Shown piece by piece: positions 14,239 through 23,796 of a stretch of DNA of 38,666 nt. Below the pieces are notes generated by a model, which saw only the letters and a list, made by a program, of their open reading frames with translations, did not search any database and was not told where the DNA came from. The stretch comes from Verrucomicrobiota bacterium (GTDB taxonomy: Bacteria; Verrucomicrobiota; Verrucomicrobiia; Limisphaerales; Pedosphaeraceae): positions 1 through 38,666 of the forward strand of contig JAJPHR010000046.1 of assembly GCA_021325145.1 (NCBI GenBank), written 5' to 3'. Each line of letters begins with the position of its first letter. The stretch's first letter is position 1. Position numbers and translations under genes: made by a program.

Positions 14239-17200
14239 ATGAATGCATGGTTGAAGAAAATTATTGATTCGGCAAAGTCGGTGAAGGAAGCGGTGAGCTT
14301 GCCGGAAGCGATAGGGGAGTTACTGGCTGAGGACTTTGAGTGTTTGGAGGCGAAGTGGCCGGGATTGCCGGAACGTATCATGCGTTACCTGGTGCTTGGC
14401 GAAGGCCCGGAGGTTCTCGACGAGCTGGCGGCGGCGAACGGGTGCGGGGCTGAACTGCGGTTGAAGGTAACCAAGTCGGGGATACATCGGCATCTTTCGG
14501 ATCCGAAGCCGCCACCCCGGCTGCGCTTTCTGGAGCTGGTGAAATGTTCCGACGCCGCGTTTTTCTGCCGGCTCGCCGCGGTTTGGGATGCAGCTTCGCG
14601 ACGGTCGAGCCGGCAGTTGACGGGTGTATTCGGCGAGCCGGATCTGGAATGGTTGGAGGTGTTCCTGTGGGAAGTTTCGGAAAGGGTTCACACGTCCTAC
14701 CCGCCCAGGTTGGAGCACAGCCGGTCCATTGATGCCAGTTTGGTCGAGCGGATGCTGCAGGTAAAAGGGTTCGATCCCGAGGTGCTGCCTAAGCGAGCCT
14801 TGCTGCCGAATACCATGAATATGACGGTCCTCGGCGGGATGAAATTGCTGGTCCGCCTGCCCGGCTTGGGGAAGATCTTTTGCCGCTATCCGCAATCGAT
14901 GCTTAACGCTCTCAAAGACCCAAAACTCGAAACGCGCCTCGAGGCAGTTGAATTCTTGAAGGACCACAAAGCGGACGCGGCTCCGTTTGCGGCGGAGCTG
15001 CTTGAAATGTCGGTGGGACCGGCCAAGACGGCGCGGGAGGCGGTCGAACCGCTCGTGACCGTGCACCCTGCGGTGTTTCGACCGTTGCTCGAAACCAGGG
15101 CGGTGGAGGGAAGCCCGACCGAACGCGCCCAGGCGGTAAGATTGCTTTCGCTCTGCTCGCCGGCAGAAGCACGGCCATTTCTGGAAAAACGGCGTGCCGA
15201 AGAGAAGGTCAAGAGCGTATTGGCCGCCATCGACGAGGCTTTGCGTTCGGAGACATCGGCTGCTGCTTCCCCAACGCCGCAACTTCCTCCGCTCGCGCCG
15301 TTGGAATTGCATTTGCCCCTGGGAAAAGAAACGCAAGCGGCATTCCAGGCGTGTTTTGAATCAATCAATCGCGAATTGACCACGCTCGCAAAACGCGCAC
15401 AGCAGGCGCGCAATCAAGTGCAGAAGCCGTTTACACCCGCGGCTGTGGATGAGTTGTTTCGCCTGTTGCAGGAGCCGCTGCCCGCCAGGGACAAACGCGG
15501 AGACGAGTTCTCCAGGCTGTTTCAAATTGGCGTCGATACCCCGAAAGCGCTGAGCCCGTTTTTTCGCCGCCCGGAAATAAAGCTGCTCCATTTGCTGCGG
15601 TTTTTGGTGCTGTCTGGTGTCGTCGATCCAAACCGGAAGGAAAAGCATTACGCGCTCTCCTGGTGGTTCGACACGGCGGTAAACGACTACCGTCGGCACC
15701 ACGAGAAGTTTGGTCTGCGGGAATTGGCGGCCGTGCTTGATGAGGTCGGTGTGGATAAAAAAGTGCTCGGCTTGCACAAACTTGCTGGCTGGCTCATGGG
15801 CGATGCGCTTTCTTGGGAACCCGAGGCGACGTGGCCTTATTGGGCGGAACACCTGGACCTGCTGGAGGAAGCACTGCGGCCGGAACACGCCGACTATGGG
15901 TCGAGGGACAGACGTTTGCACGCGTTCAAGGCGCTCCAAGCTTTTCCGCAGCCCCCAGCGAGGCTGTTGACGTATCTCTGGGAACTGGCGCTGGGGCCAA
16001 AAACCGAACGCCCACCGGCGCAACGTTGCCTTGAGAATGTTCCCGACAAGCAGGAGCGTCTGCTGGCGGCGCTGGCTTCCGGCAAAGCGGAAGCGCGCGC
16101 TGCCGCTGCCGAGTGGCTGGCGCGGTCAGGCGTCGCCGCCGCCCGGGAACCGCTGCTGGCCGCGTTGCAAAAGGAGAAGAACGAATTGACCAAGGGCGTG
16201 TTGATGTCTGCGCTCGAAAAGCTGGGAGCGCCGGTCGATCAATTTCTGGATCGGAAGGGACTCTTGAAAGAGGCCGAAAAGGGCCTTGCCAGGGAGATAC
16301 CGGAATCATTGAAATGGTTTCCTTTCGACCAACTGCCCGAGGTGCAATGGGCAGACAGCGGAAAGAAAGTGGATCGTCAGATCGTGAAATGGTGGCTGGC
16401 GCAGCAATGCAAGTTGAAGAGCCCCGAACCCGGGCCGCTGTTGCGTCGCTATTGCGCGAGCTTAAAATCACCGGGACGCGAGGCCTTGGGGCAATTTATT
16501 TTGCAGGCGTGGATTGCGGAAGACACAGCGCCCATCCCGCAGGCAGCGGCGGAAGCCAAGGCGATGCAGCACGCGCAACAAATGGCGCACTGGGCTCAAT
16601 GGGCCGCCCAGAATCCGCAACTCGCCCAAGGCCTTCCCATGCCGCAGCAGAGCACTGTACAGCAGATTTATACGCAATCGCTGCCCAATTTTCTCCGGGA
16701 GCCCAAAGGCTCGGCAATCGATTCAAAGGGGATATTGGCCGTTGCAGCCGCTTGCGCGGGCGCGGAAGCAGCGCCGGTAGTCCAGAGGTATTTGAAGGAC
16801 TGGTATGGCATGCGCGCGGCCCATTGCCGGGCATTGCTCCAAATGTTGGGATGGATCGAGCACCCGAGCGCCACGCAAGTGCTGCTGGCAACGGGTTCGC
16901 GCTTTCGGACGAAGAGCATCCAGGAGGAAGCCGGCAAACAGGCCAGCGCGCTGGCGGAACGGAAAGGCTGGACGCTGGCGGAACTGGCCGATCGAACCAT
17001 TCCCAGCGCGGGCCTGGATGAAGAAGGCGAGGTGACGATCGATTTCGGCCCGCGACAGTTCATCGCCCGGCTGAATGAAGATCTGGACCTGGTATTGTCG
17101 GACGCCGAGGGCAAGGTGCTAAAGGCGCTGCCAGAACCGCGCAAGGACGATAACGAAGAAAAAGCGGCCGAGGCGAAGAAGCTGTTCGCCGCCGCGAAAA

Positions 17201-17970
17201 AGGAATTGAAATCGGTGCTGCGGATGCAGAAGGACCGGTTTTATGAAGCGATGTGCACGCAGCGGGTGTGGCCGTACGACGACTGGCAGCGCTACCTGAA
17301 TGAACATCCCATTGTTCGGCATTTTTGCCAGCGCCTGGTTTGGAGCGTGTTTCGGAACGACAAATTGGCGCTGACATTTCGCCCGCTGGCGGATGGTTCG
17401 CTCACGGATGCCGCGGATGAAGCGGTGAAGTTGCAGCCCAACGACATGGTTCGCGTTGCCCACGAATGCCAGGTGACACCCGACATCTCAAAAGCCTGGC
17501 GGCAACACCTGGTGGATTACGAAATCGAGCCGCTGTTCGAGCAGTTTGGAAAACCGTCCTTCGCGTTGTCCGAGGAGCAAAAGCACGAGCAGCAACTGGG
17601 GAATTTTGAGGGCCACGTGCTCGAGGCGTTCAAACTGCGCGGACGCGCCACCAAACTGGGTTATACGCGGGGTGAAACGCAGGATGGCGGCTGGTTTTAC
17701 GATTATCGCAAGCGCTTTCCAACGCTGGGCATCGAGGTGGTGATCGAATTCACCGGCAACAGCCTGCCGGAGGACAATCGGGTCGTGGCCCTGACGGCTC
17801 TTCACTTCAATCGAATCGCGCAAGAAGACCAGGAAGGGGGAGCGGGAGGACAGTTGACGCTCTCCGACCTGCCTCCGGTGTTGCTAAGCGAGTGTTGGAA
17901 TGACCTGCGATTGCTCGCCGCCGAGGGCCCGGGGTTTGACCCAGAGTGGCAGAAGAGGTCGGAAGTTTAG
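14239..17970 (+). CDS. DUF4132 protein (YehI/MolR-like), copy 2
   Basis: A 1243-residue paralogue of the preceding protein, close in size to E. coli YehI. The first ~1000 residues are mostly helical, with HEAT-like stretches (for example EARAAAAEWLARSGVAAAR). A proline/alanine linker lies near 335-350 and a Q/M-rich helix near 775-800. The C-terminal DUF4132 region has MCTQRVWPYDDWQRYL, HPIVRHFCQRLVWSVF, SLTDAADE and GRATKLGYTRG, matching copy 1 block by block at moderate identity, so the duplication is old. It begins 98 bp after copy 1, across the palindromic repeat. Proposed role: large scaffold or regulator working with the MoxR/VWA proteins encoded downstream (context only). Confidence 0.88.
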   Translation: MNAWLKKIIDSAKSVKEAVSLPEAIGELLAEDFECLEAKWPGLPERIMRYLVLGEGPEVLDELAAANGCGAELRLKVTKSGIHRHLSDPKPPPRLRFLELVKCSDAAFFCRLAAVWDAASRRSSRQLTGVFGEPDLEWLEVFLWEVSERVHTSYPPRLEHSRSIDASLVERMLQVKGFDPEVLPKRALLPNTMNMTVLGGMKLLVRLPGLGKIFCRYPQSMLNALKDPKLETRLEAVEFLKDHKADAAPFAAELLEMSVGPAKTAREAVEPLVTVHPAVFRPLLETRAVEGSPTERAQAVRLLSLCSPAEARPFLEKRRAEEKVKSVLAAIDEALRSETSAAASPTPQLPPLAPLELHLPLGKETQAAFQACFESINRELTTLAKRAQQARNQVQKPFTPAAVDELFRLLQEPLPARDKRGDEFSRLFQIGVDTPKALSPFFRRPEIKLLHLLRFLVLSGVVDPNRKEKHYALSWWFDTAVNDYRRHHEKFGLRELAAVLDEVGVDKKVLGLHKLAGWLMGDALSWEPEATWPYWAEHLDLLEEALRPEHADYGSRDRRLHAFKALQAFPQPPARLLTYLWELALGPKTERPPAQRCLENVPDKQERLLAALASGKAEARAAAAEWLARSGVAAAREPLLAALQKEKNELTKGVLMSALEKLGAPVDQFLDRKGLLKEAEKGLAREIPESLKWFPFDQLPEVQWADSGKKVDRQIVKWWLAQQCKLKSPEPGPLLRRYCASLKSPGREALGQFILQAWIAEDTAPIPQAAAEAKAMQHAQQMAHWAQWAAQNPQLAQGLPMPQQSTVQQIYTQSLPNFLREPKGSAIDSKGILAVAAACAGAEAAPVVQRYLKDWYGMRAAHCRALLQMLGWIEHPSATQVLLATGSRFRTKSIQEEAGKQASALAERKGWTLAELADRTIPSAGLDEEGEVTIDFGPRQFIARLNEDLDLVLSDAEGKVLKALPEPRKDDNEEKAAEAKKLFAAAKKELKSVLRMQKDRFYEAMCTQRVWPYDDWQRYLNEHPIVRHFCQRLVWSVFRNDKLALTFRPLADGSLTDAADEAVKLQPNDMVRVAHECQVTPDISKAWRQHLVDYEIEPLFEQFGKPSFALSEEQKHEQQLGNFEGHVLEAFKLRGRATKLGYTRGETQDGGWFYDYRKRFPTLGIEVVIEFTGNSLPEDNRVVALTALHFNRIAQEDQEGGAGGQLTLSDLPPVLLSECWNDLRLLAAEGPGFDPEWQKRSEV

Positions 17971-17993
17971 GAGAATGGAGTTTGATTTTGGTC

Positions 17994-18440
17994 GTGCCTA
18001 TACCTGACTTCAACGAACACGGTCTTTTGCCCGAGGGTATTCATGACTGCTCCTGGGCCGAACTGGCGGATTGTTTTTGTCGATTTCAGTCGAGTGACCG
18101 CCGACCCCGGCTTTGCGCCGGATTGCGAGAATTTGTGGATCACCTTCGAGTTGCCGGACTGGCGCACAGCCTGGTGATCGATGGGAGTTTCGTTACGGCC
18201 AATCCACAGCCCAATGATATCGACCTCATTCTTGTGATGCCGGCTAACTGGAATTTGCATGCCGATCTTGCACCCGACAGCTACAATTTGCTTTCAAATC
18301 GGCAGGTCAAAAGACGCTGGGGATTCGATATTCTGGTGGCGTGCGAAGAAACCACAGAATACGAGCAATACCTTGATTTATTTCAAAGGGTGCGCTACGA
18401 GGAATATCGGCGCAAGGGCGTATTGTTAATGCGGCTATGA
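17994..18440 (+). CDS. Small nucleotidyltransferase-like protein (DUF6932 type)
   Basis: About 148 residues. The opening PIPDFNEHGLLPEGIH and the later DGSFVTANPQPNDIDLIL match the DUF6932 group, which looks like a minimal nucleotidyltransferase with the GS...DxD metal motif. Such proteins often occur in two-gene modules resembling toxin-antitoxin or MNT-type pairs. GTG at 17994 is chosen because the family usually begins just before this block. TTG at 17988, 7 nt after a GGAG, and an upstream GTG at 17946 inside the DUF4132 gene are alternatives. The stop overlaps the next gene as ATGA, so the two are translationally coupled. Whether it transfers nucleotides is untested. Confidence 0.78.
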   Translation: MPIPDFNEHGLLPEGIHDCSWAELADCFCRFQSSDRRPRLCAGLREFVDHLRVAGLAHSLVIDGSFVTANPQPNDIDLILVMPANWNLHADLAPDSYNLLSNRQVKRRWGFDILVACEETTEYEQYLDLFQRVRYEEYRRKGVLLMRL

Positions 18441-18694
18441 TCGAAAACGACCAACAGTTGGAAGCAACTTACCAGGCTTTGGGTTGCCTGTATCGAGCTC
18501 TGGCGTCCCTTCGCAGACACATACTGCCGCTGAACGCCCGCCAATATGCCCTGTTTGCGGAGGGACCTGCGGAGGAGATTCGCAAACTGGAATCGGAAAT
18601 TAACAGCTATCTCGGTATTGGATCAACCGCTACCGGGGAGGCTCTGCCCAACATGCGCGAAACCCCTCCCCTTTATGGCAAGCCCGAGGACTGA
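18437..18694 (+). CDS. Small helical protein paired with the nucleotidyltransferase-like gene
   Basis: An 85-residue predicted mostly helical protein. The pattern (IENDQQLEATYQALGCLYRAL ... EEIRKLESEINSYLG, quoted in part) resembles the helical segment found in many antitoxin-like or HigA-associated proteins. Its ATG overlaps the upstream stop. It probably binds the nucleotidyltransferase-like partner. Identification of a toxin or antitoxin role is speculative. The C-terminal ~20 residues are proline-rich and look disordered. Confidence 0.72.
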   Translation: MIENDQQLEATYQALGCLYRALASLRRHILPLNARQYALFAEGPAEEIRKLESEINSYLGIGSTATGEALPNMRETPPLYGKPED

Positions 18695-18721
18695 CCAGTA
18701 GCTGTTGCGCCACCGGGGTGG

Positions 18722-18754
18722 GGTCTGGACCACTGATATCACAGACCTGTGGTC
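18722..18754. repeat. Small palindromic element in the gap before the MoxR gene
   Basis: GACCAC (18728-18733) pairs with GTGGTC (18749-18754), and GGTCTG (18722-18727) pairs with CAGACC (18742-18747), giving two alternative stems in the 211-bp gap 18695-18905. It resembles the palindromic intergenic repeats elsewhere in the window but is not the same family. No coding region was seen in the gap. Confidence 0.4.
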
Positions 18755-18905
18755 TTATTTCTGAACGAACGTAAATCATCTGCGAGGACGTTCAAACCGG
18801 GCGTAGCCGCTGGTGAAAAAATGGGAAGAATTTATAAGCGCGATCTAAAACCCAGGAACCTGAAAAAGAATCGAAATTTTGTCGCCACTGAATCAACCTC
18901 TCACC

Positions 18906-20057
18906 ATGAGCACTACAATCAAAGAGAAGTCGCCGCGAATGGTCCGCCCACCGGCTGAAGTGGTGTACGCCGAAGAACTGTCAGCACTGGCGGCGAATGA
19001 TGCCGGGCCGAAGCCGCCGGGATGGAGGTTGTCGCCGCGCGCGGTGCGGCAATTCATTGTGGGCAGCGACGGTGCGGCGCTTGCCCATACGTGGGATGGG
19101 AAAAAGACCAGGACCGTGGTGACGCAAAAGTTCTATGGGGATGATGCGTTGGTCGAGCGGTGCATTGTCACGTTGCTGGGGAATCGCGGGCTGCTGTTGG
19201 TCGGTGAGCCGGGGACGGCGAAGTCGATGTTGAGCGAACTTTTGAGCGCGGCGATCTCGGGCAATTCACTGCTGGGCATTCAGGGGACCGCGGGCACGAC
19301 CGACGACCAGATCAAATACTCCTGGAATTATGCGTTGCTGCTCGCGGAGGGGCCATCGCCACGGGCATTGGTGCCATCGCCGCTTTATACCGCCATGAAG
19401 AATGGCGCATTGGTCCGGTTCGAGGAAATCACCCGTTGCCAGCCGGAAATTCAGGACACACTGGTGAGCTTGTTGTCCGACAAGGCAATGCAAGTGCCGG
19501 AATTGTCGGGCTCGGACGGTGTGCTGTTTGCGGGCAAGGGCTTCAACCTGATTGCGACGGCCAACCTCCGCGACCGGGGCGTTCATGAAATGTCGAGCGC
19601 GCTGAAACGGCGTTTGAATTTTGAGACGGTGGCGCCGCTGTCGGACAAGGTGATGGAACTGAAATTAGTGAAGGAGCAAACTGACGCGTTGTTGCGCGAG
19701 TCCGGTTTGAACATCGAGTGCCCGGCCGATGTGCTCGATTTGCTGGTCACGACATTCAACGATCTGCGACACGGACGCACAGCGGAGGGGACAGTGGTCG
19801 AGAAACCTTCAACCGTCATGTCCACGGCGGAGGCGGTGGCGGTAAGCCATTCGGCGGCCCTGGATGCGGCGTATTTCGGCAACGCACGGCTGGAGGGCGG
19901 GCACGTCGCCCGCCAGCTTCTCGGGACGGTGCTTAAGGACAACCCGGATGACATCAAGCGCCTGCGGCAATACTTTGATGTGGTGGTGAAGGTGCGGGGC
20001 AAGGACAGCAAAGTCTGGCAGCAATTCTACGAGGCGCGGAAATGGTTTCGCGCGTGA
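18906..20057 (+). CDS. MoxR-family AAA+ ATPase (YehL-like)
   Basis: A 383-residue AAA+ protein, the same size class as E. coli YehL. Walker A GEPGTAKS (100-107), Walker B-like LVRFEEITR (169-177, with RFEE in place of the usual hhhDE), sensor-1 ATANLRDRG (218-225), and ALKRRLNFE (232-240) carrying candidate arginine-finger residues. The ATG at 18906 is preferred over an upstream TTG at 18879 because it lies close to a conserved-looking basic N-terminus and is the stronger start codon. It is the first gene of the set MoxR-DUF5682-VWA-SWIM. MoxR ATPases act with VWA proteins to remodel targets, so the partner is presumably the product of 22639-23796. Confidence 0.93.
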   Translation: MSTTIKEKSPRMVRPPAEVVYAEELSALAANDAGPKPPGWRLSPRAVRQFIVGSDGAALAHTWDGKKTRTVVTQKFYGDDALVERCIVTLLGNRGLLLVGEPGTAKSMLSELLSAAISGNSLLGIQGTAGTTDDQIKYSWNYALLLAEGPSPRALVPSPLYTAMKNGALVRFEEITRCQPEIQDTLVSLLSDKAMQVPELSGSDGVLFAGKGFNLIATANLRDRGVHEMSSALKRRLNFETVAPLSDKVMELKLVKEQTDALLRESGLNIECPADVLDLLVTTFNDLRHGRTAEGTVVEKPSTVMSTAEAVAVSHSAALDAAYFGNARLEGGHVARQLLGTVLKDNPDDIKRLRQYFDVVVKVRGKDSKVWQQFYEARKWFRA

Positions 20058-20078
20058 GCTGATTCGACGCATGAAGAA

Positions 20079-22652
20079 ATGATGGCCGGACTGACAGCTC
20101 TGTTGGATCGGTTGGTGACGCCGGAGGTCATCTTCTTTCCAGTGCGCCATCACAGTCCGGCGTGCGCGTGGCATCTTGAAAAGCTGATTCGTGAAACTTC
20201 ACCGCGCGCCGTGTTGATTGAGGGGCCGGCGAGTTTTACTTCGCTGACCAAATTGATGCTGGATCCGCGCACGAAAGCGCCGTTTGCGGTTTATACGAGC
20301 TTTGCTCCACCGGAGGAAAAACTGCCGGAAGGTCTGGAGAGCTTGGCGCCTCAGTCGACCGGCGAGTTCACTCCGGAACGCTTTGCGGCGTATTATCCGT
20401 TTTGCGATTACTCCCCGGAGTTGGTGGCCTTGCGGGTTGGTTCGGCTCAAGGAGCCAAGGTGGCCTTCATTGATCTGGATTATGCGGAACAGGTGCTGTC
20501 GGAGCAAAAAGCGCGGACGGAACCGGCGGCTCCGCGGGTCGAATCGCTGCTCGGCGAGAGGCATTTCAAGCGCAGCCAATATTTGCAGGCGCTCGCCAAA
20601 CGCGCGGGGTGCCGCGACCACAATGATTTGTGGGATCATTTGTTTGAAACGCGGATGGCGCAAGCGGGTGAGGGGGCAAAGGAGAACGTTAAGTCCACCC
20701 AAGCGTTTGTCCGGGACGTGGCAGCGTGGTGTTATCTGGCGCGTGCGGATGCGCCGCCGGAGGAACTCGCGATGGACGGGACTCAGGCGCGGGAAGCGGC
20801 CATGGCCACAGCCATTCGCAAGGAACTGCGAAAGGACCAAAAGGGGCCGGTGCTGGTGGTCACAGGAGGATTTCACACCGTGGTCCTGCCGGACTTGGTC
20901 AGGGAAAAGCCGGCCAAAGCGGCAACGGAAGAGCCGGCAGCCGAAGGCGTGATGACGTGCCTGGTGCGGTACAGCTTCGAGCAACTCGATGCGCTGAATG
21001 GCTATGCCGCTGGGATGCCATCGCCATTTTACTATGATCAACTGTGGCGGGCGGCGCGAAATCCAGCAGACGCCCGGTCTGACTTGCCGGACGGCATCAA
21101 ACCGGAGCCATTTCTGGAAGTGGCAACGCGATTTTTGGTCGAATTGGGGCAACTCACACGCACCAAGAAAATGGCGGCGGCGCTTTCGCCGGCAGATGAG
21201 ATTGCGGCGCTGGAGCAAGCCCGCCGGCTGGCGGCGTTGCGGGCGCATCCTGGACCGACCCGCGAAGATCTGCTCGATGGCGTGCGAAGCTGCTATGTCA
21301 AAGGGGCCATCGATGCGGAGGGAGAAGTGTTGCTGGGTCTCGCCCGGCATGCCCTCACGGGTTCAGCCATCGGTGAAGTTCCAGCAGAGGCGGGTGTGCC
21401 GCCGTTGGTGGAGGATTTCCGCAGGCAGGCGCAAACGTTGCGGCTGAACATCAGCGACTCGATTCGACGCAAGCTTTCGCTGGACCTGTATCGGAAGACG
21501 TCGCATCGAAAATCAAGCCGGTTTCTGCATTCGCTCCAGTTCTTGGGGGTGCCGTTTGCGCAATTCCTGGCCGGCCCGGATTTTGTTCGCGGCACCGGAC
21601 TCGAACGGTTGCATGAACATTGGGACTACCAATGGACGCCGCAAACGGAAAGCCAGTTGGTCGAGGCGAGCATTTACGGGGCGACCATGGAGGAGGCGGC
21701 GACCAATCGCTTGCTGCGGGCCATCGCGGAGTTGGAGGAGCAGGGCCGGGGCCGCAGCGCGGCGGCTGGGGTGGAAATTCTGACCCAGGCGTGTCGGATG
21801 GGATTGCATCGTCACACCGGCCGGCTGGCCGGGCTGATCGGCGCGCAACTTGCCGAAGATCCTTCGCTAGTCTCGGTGGTCGCGGCGATTGGCCAACTGC
21901 TGTTGCTTTGGGAATCGCGCGAACCATTGGAGGCACAACGACTGACGGAGATTCCGCAACTTATCCGCGCGGCTTACGAGCGCGCGTGTTACCTGCTGCA
22001 CAACGTGGCGGACACGCCAGTTGAGAAGGCGATGGACATGCTCGAATCGCTGATCAAACTGCGCGAACTTTTGGGCGTCCGAATCGATGACAAAGCGGAG
22101 ACGACATTCGACGCAGCGTTATTCTGGTCGCCGTTGGAAAGTTTGTCATCCGAACCGCGGTGCCCGGCGCTGTTGGCGGGAGGCGTGGCGGGGTTGAGGC
22201 ATGATGCGGGACAACTGGATGAAGGCGCATTGCTGAGCCAGGTCACTGGATTTGTAAACGCTTCCACCAGCCAGGCGGCGGACCAAGTTGCTTTTCTCGT
22301 CGGCCTGTTGCGGACGTGTCCGGAACTGGCCTGGCGGCAACCGGCGTTTATCGAAGCGGTTGAGCGCCTGCTGGACCGATGGGACGATGACGAATTCATC
22401 AAGCGCCTGCCGCACCTTCGCCTGGCCTTCGCGGGCCTGACTCCGCGCGAAACCGACCGGGTGGGGGCGGTGATTGCGGAACTGCACGGTGGCGCGCAGG
22501 TTGGCCGGTTGTTGAAACTGGACGTCGATGAAGCGGATGCGCTGGCGGCGGCGAAGGTGAATGCCGCGGTCAAAAAATCATTGCGCCTGGACGGTTTGGA
22601 GGAATGGTTTGAGGGGGGAGAGAGACGCGATAAAGGCGATGAGCGACACTAA
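20079..22652 (+). CDS. DUF5682 protein (YehM-like) with EreA/ChaN-like N-terminal signature
   Basis: An 857-residue soluble protein, 21 bp after the MoxR gene and overlapping the VWA gene by 14 bp. The N-terminal ~280 residues carry FFPVRHHSPAC (19-29), LIEGP (46-50), QAREAAMATAI (236-246) and TGGFHTVVLP (262-271). This pattern of a histidine pair, an acidic strand end, R-E-x-x-M-A and a late G-x-H recalls the EreA/ChaN/TraB superfamily of putative metallo-hydrolases. The remaining ~550 residues are helical, possibly repeat-like, and unassigned. E. coli YehM in the corresponding locus is of the same family and shorter. The enzymatic reading is inference from motifs. Start may be 20079 or the next ATG at 20082. 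Confidence 0.87.
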   Translation: MMAGLTALLDRLVTPEVIFFPVRHHSPACAWHLEKLIRETSPRAVLIEGPASFTSLTKLMLDPRTKAPFAVYTSFAPPEEKLPEGLESLAPQSTGEFTPERFAAYYPFCDYSPELVALRVGSAQGAKVAFIDLDYAEQVLSEQKARTEPAAPRVESLLGERHFKRSQYLQALAKRAGCRDHNDLWDHLFETRMAQAGEGAKENVKSTQAFVRDVAAWCYLARADAPPEELAMDGTQAREAAMATAIRKELRKDQKGPVLVVTGGFHTVVLPDLVREKPAKAATEEPAAEGVMTCLVRYSFEQLDALNGYAAGMPSPFYYDQLWRAARNPADARSDLPDGIKPEPFLEVATRFLVELGQLTRTKKMAAALSPADEIAALEQARRLAALRAHPGPTREDLLDGVRSCYVKGAIDAEGEVLLGLARHALTGSAIGEVPAEAGVPPLVEDFRRQAQTLRLNISDSIRRKLSLDLYRKTSHRKSSRFLHSLQFLGVPFAQFLAGPDFVRGTGLERLHEHWDYQWTPQTESQLVEASIYGATMEEAATNRLLRAIAELEEQGRGRSAAAGVEILTQACRMGLHRHTGRLAGLIGAQLAEDPSLVSVVAAIGQLLLLWESREPLEAQRLTEIPQLIRAAYERACYLLHNVADTPVEKAMDMLESLIKLRELLGVRIDDKAETTFDAALFWSPLESLSSEPRCPALLAGGVAGLRHDAGQLDEGALLSQVTGFVNASTSQAADQVAFLVGLLRTCPELAWRQPAFIEAVERLLDRWDDDEFIKRLPHLRLAFAGLTPRETDRVGAVIAELHGGAQVGRLLKLDVDEADALAAAKVNAAVKKSLRLDGLEEWFEGGERRDKGDERH

Positions 22653-23796
22653 AGCAATTACACCGGACGCGAAGACGGAGGCGACGATGGCGCGCTGGCG
22701 GCTTATTCTGGGGAAGTTTTCCCAGAAACGGCTTTCGATTCCACTGGGGGCCGGAACGGCGCGAATGGAGGCGGCGCTGGATTTTCTTTATTCGCGGGAA
22801 TACGAGGGGCGCGGTGTGCGCGGACGAGGGCAGGCCGGTTCACTCGATCCATCTCAACTGACCATTCCAACGTGGTTGAGCGAAGTGCGCGAACTGTTTC
22901 CGCGCGAGACGGTGGAGATCATCGAGAAACATGCGTTGGGTCGTTATGGACTGACCGAGTTGGTGACCGACAAGGAAACGCTGGAGAAGATGCAGCCGAA
23001 CATGGACTTGCTCAAGACGCTGCTGACGTTTCGCGGCCATCTGCAAGGGGAAGTGCTGGCCACGGCACGGCGGATCATTCGCCAGGTGGTGGAGGAGATC
23101 AAGCGGAAGCTGGAACCGGAGGTAAGGCGGGCGCTGGCCGGCCGGTTGAATCGTTTTCGTCACAGCCCGCAAAAGATCGCGCAGAATTTTGACTGGCGCG
23201 GAACGATTCGCCGAAACCTGCGACATTACGACGCGGAACGGCGGAAGTTGGTGCTGCATGAAGCGCGGTTTTTTTCGCGCAACACTCGCCAGTTGCCGTG
23301 GCACGTCATCCTGTGCGTGGACCAAAGCGGCAGCATGGCGAATTCCGTGATACACAGCGCGGTCATGGCCGGCATCCTGGCCGGATTGCCGGCCGTGCGC
23401 ATAAAGCTGGTGGTTTTCGACACGAGCGTCGTGGACCTGACTGACCAGGCGGAGGACCCGGTGGAAGTGCTGATGAGCGTGCAACTGGGCGGCGGCACGG
23501 ACATCGGGCAGGCGTTGCGGTATTGCGAAACGTTGATTGAAACGCCGCATCGGACGGTGCTGGCCCTGGTGAGCGATTTTTGCGAAGGCGGTTCGCCGGC
23601 GGAAATGCTGCGCGTCTGCCGGCGCATTCGCGAGGGCGGAGTCAAAATGCTCGGGCTGGCATCGCTTGATGAAACGGCGTCGCCAATTTATGATCGGGCG
23701 ATGGCGGACCAATTGGCGGAGTGCGGGATGGAGATCGCCGCGTTGACACCCAAACATTTTGCCGAATGGCTGGCCAGGGTCATCAGTTCGAAATGA
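22639..23796 (+). CDS. VWA-domain protein (YehP-like)
   Basis: A 385-residue protein with a C-terminal von Willebrand factor A domain (~220-385). The metal-ion-dependent adhesion site is complete: Asp228-x-Ser230-x-Ser232 (VDQSGSM), Thr287 (GGGTDIG) and Asp313 (VSDF). The N-terminal ~200 residues are helical, basic and probably contact the ATPase. The ATG at 22639 was chosen. The frame is open further upstream, but that part lies deep within the DUF5682 gene, and this start gives a 14-bp overlap. The stop overlaps the SWIM gene as ATGA. VWA proteins are the usual adaptors of MoxR ATPases. Size agrees with E. coli YehP. Confidence 0.93.
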   Translation: MSDTKAITPDAKTEATMARWRLILGKFSQKRLSIPLGAGTARMEAALDFLYSREYEGRGVRGRGQAGSLDPSQLTIPTWLSEVRELFPRETVEIIEKHALGRYGLTELVTDKETLEKMQPNMDLLKTLLTFRGHLQGEVLATARRIIRQVVEEIKRKLEPEVRRALAGRLNRFRHSPQKIAQNFDWRGTIRRNLRHYDAERRKLVLHEARFFSRNTRQLPWHVILCVDQSGSMANSVIHSAVMAGILAGLPAVRIKLVVFDTSVVDLTDQAEDPVEVLMSVQLGGGTDIGQALRYCETLIETPHRTVLALVSDFCEGGSPAEMLRVCRRIREGGVKMLGLASLDETASPIYDRAMADQLAECGMEIAALTPKHFAEWLARVISSK

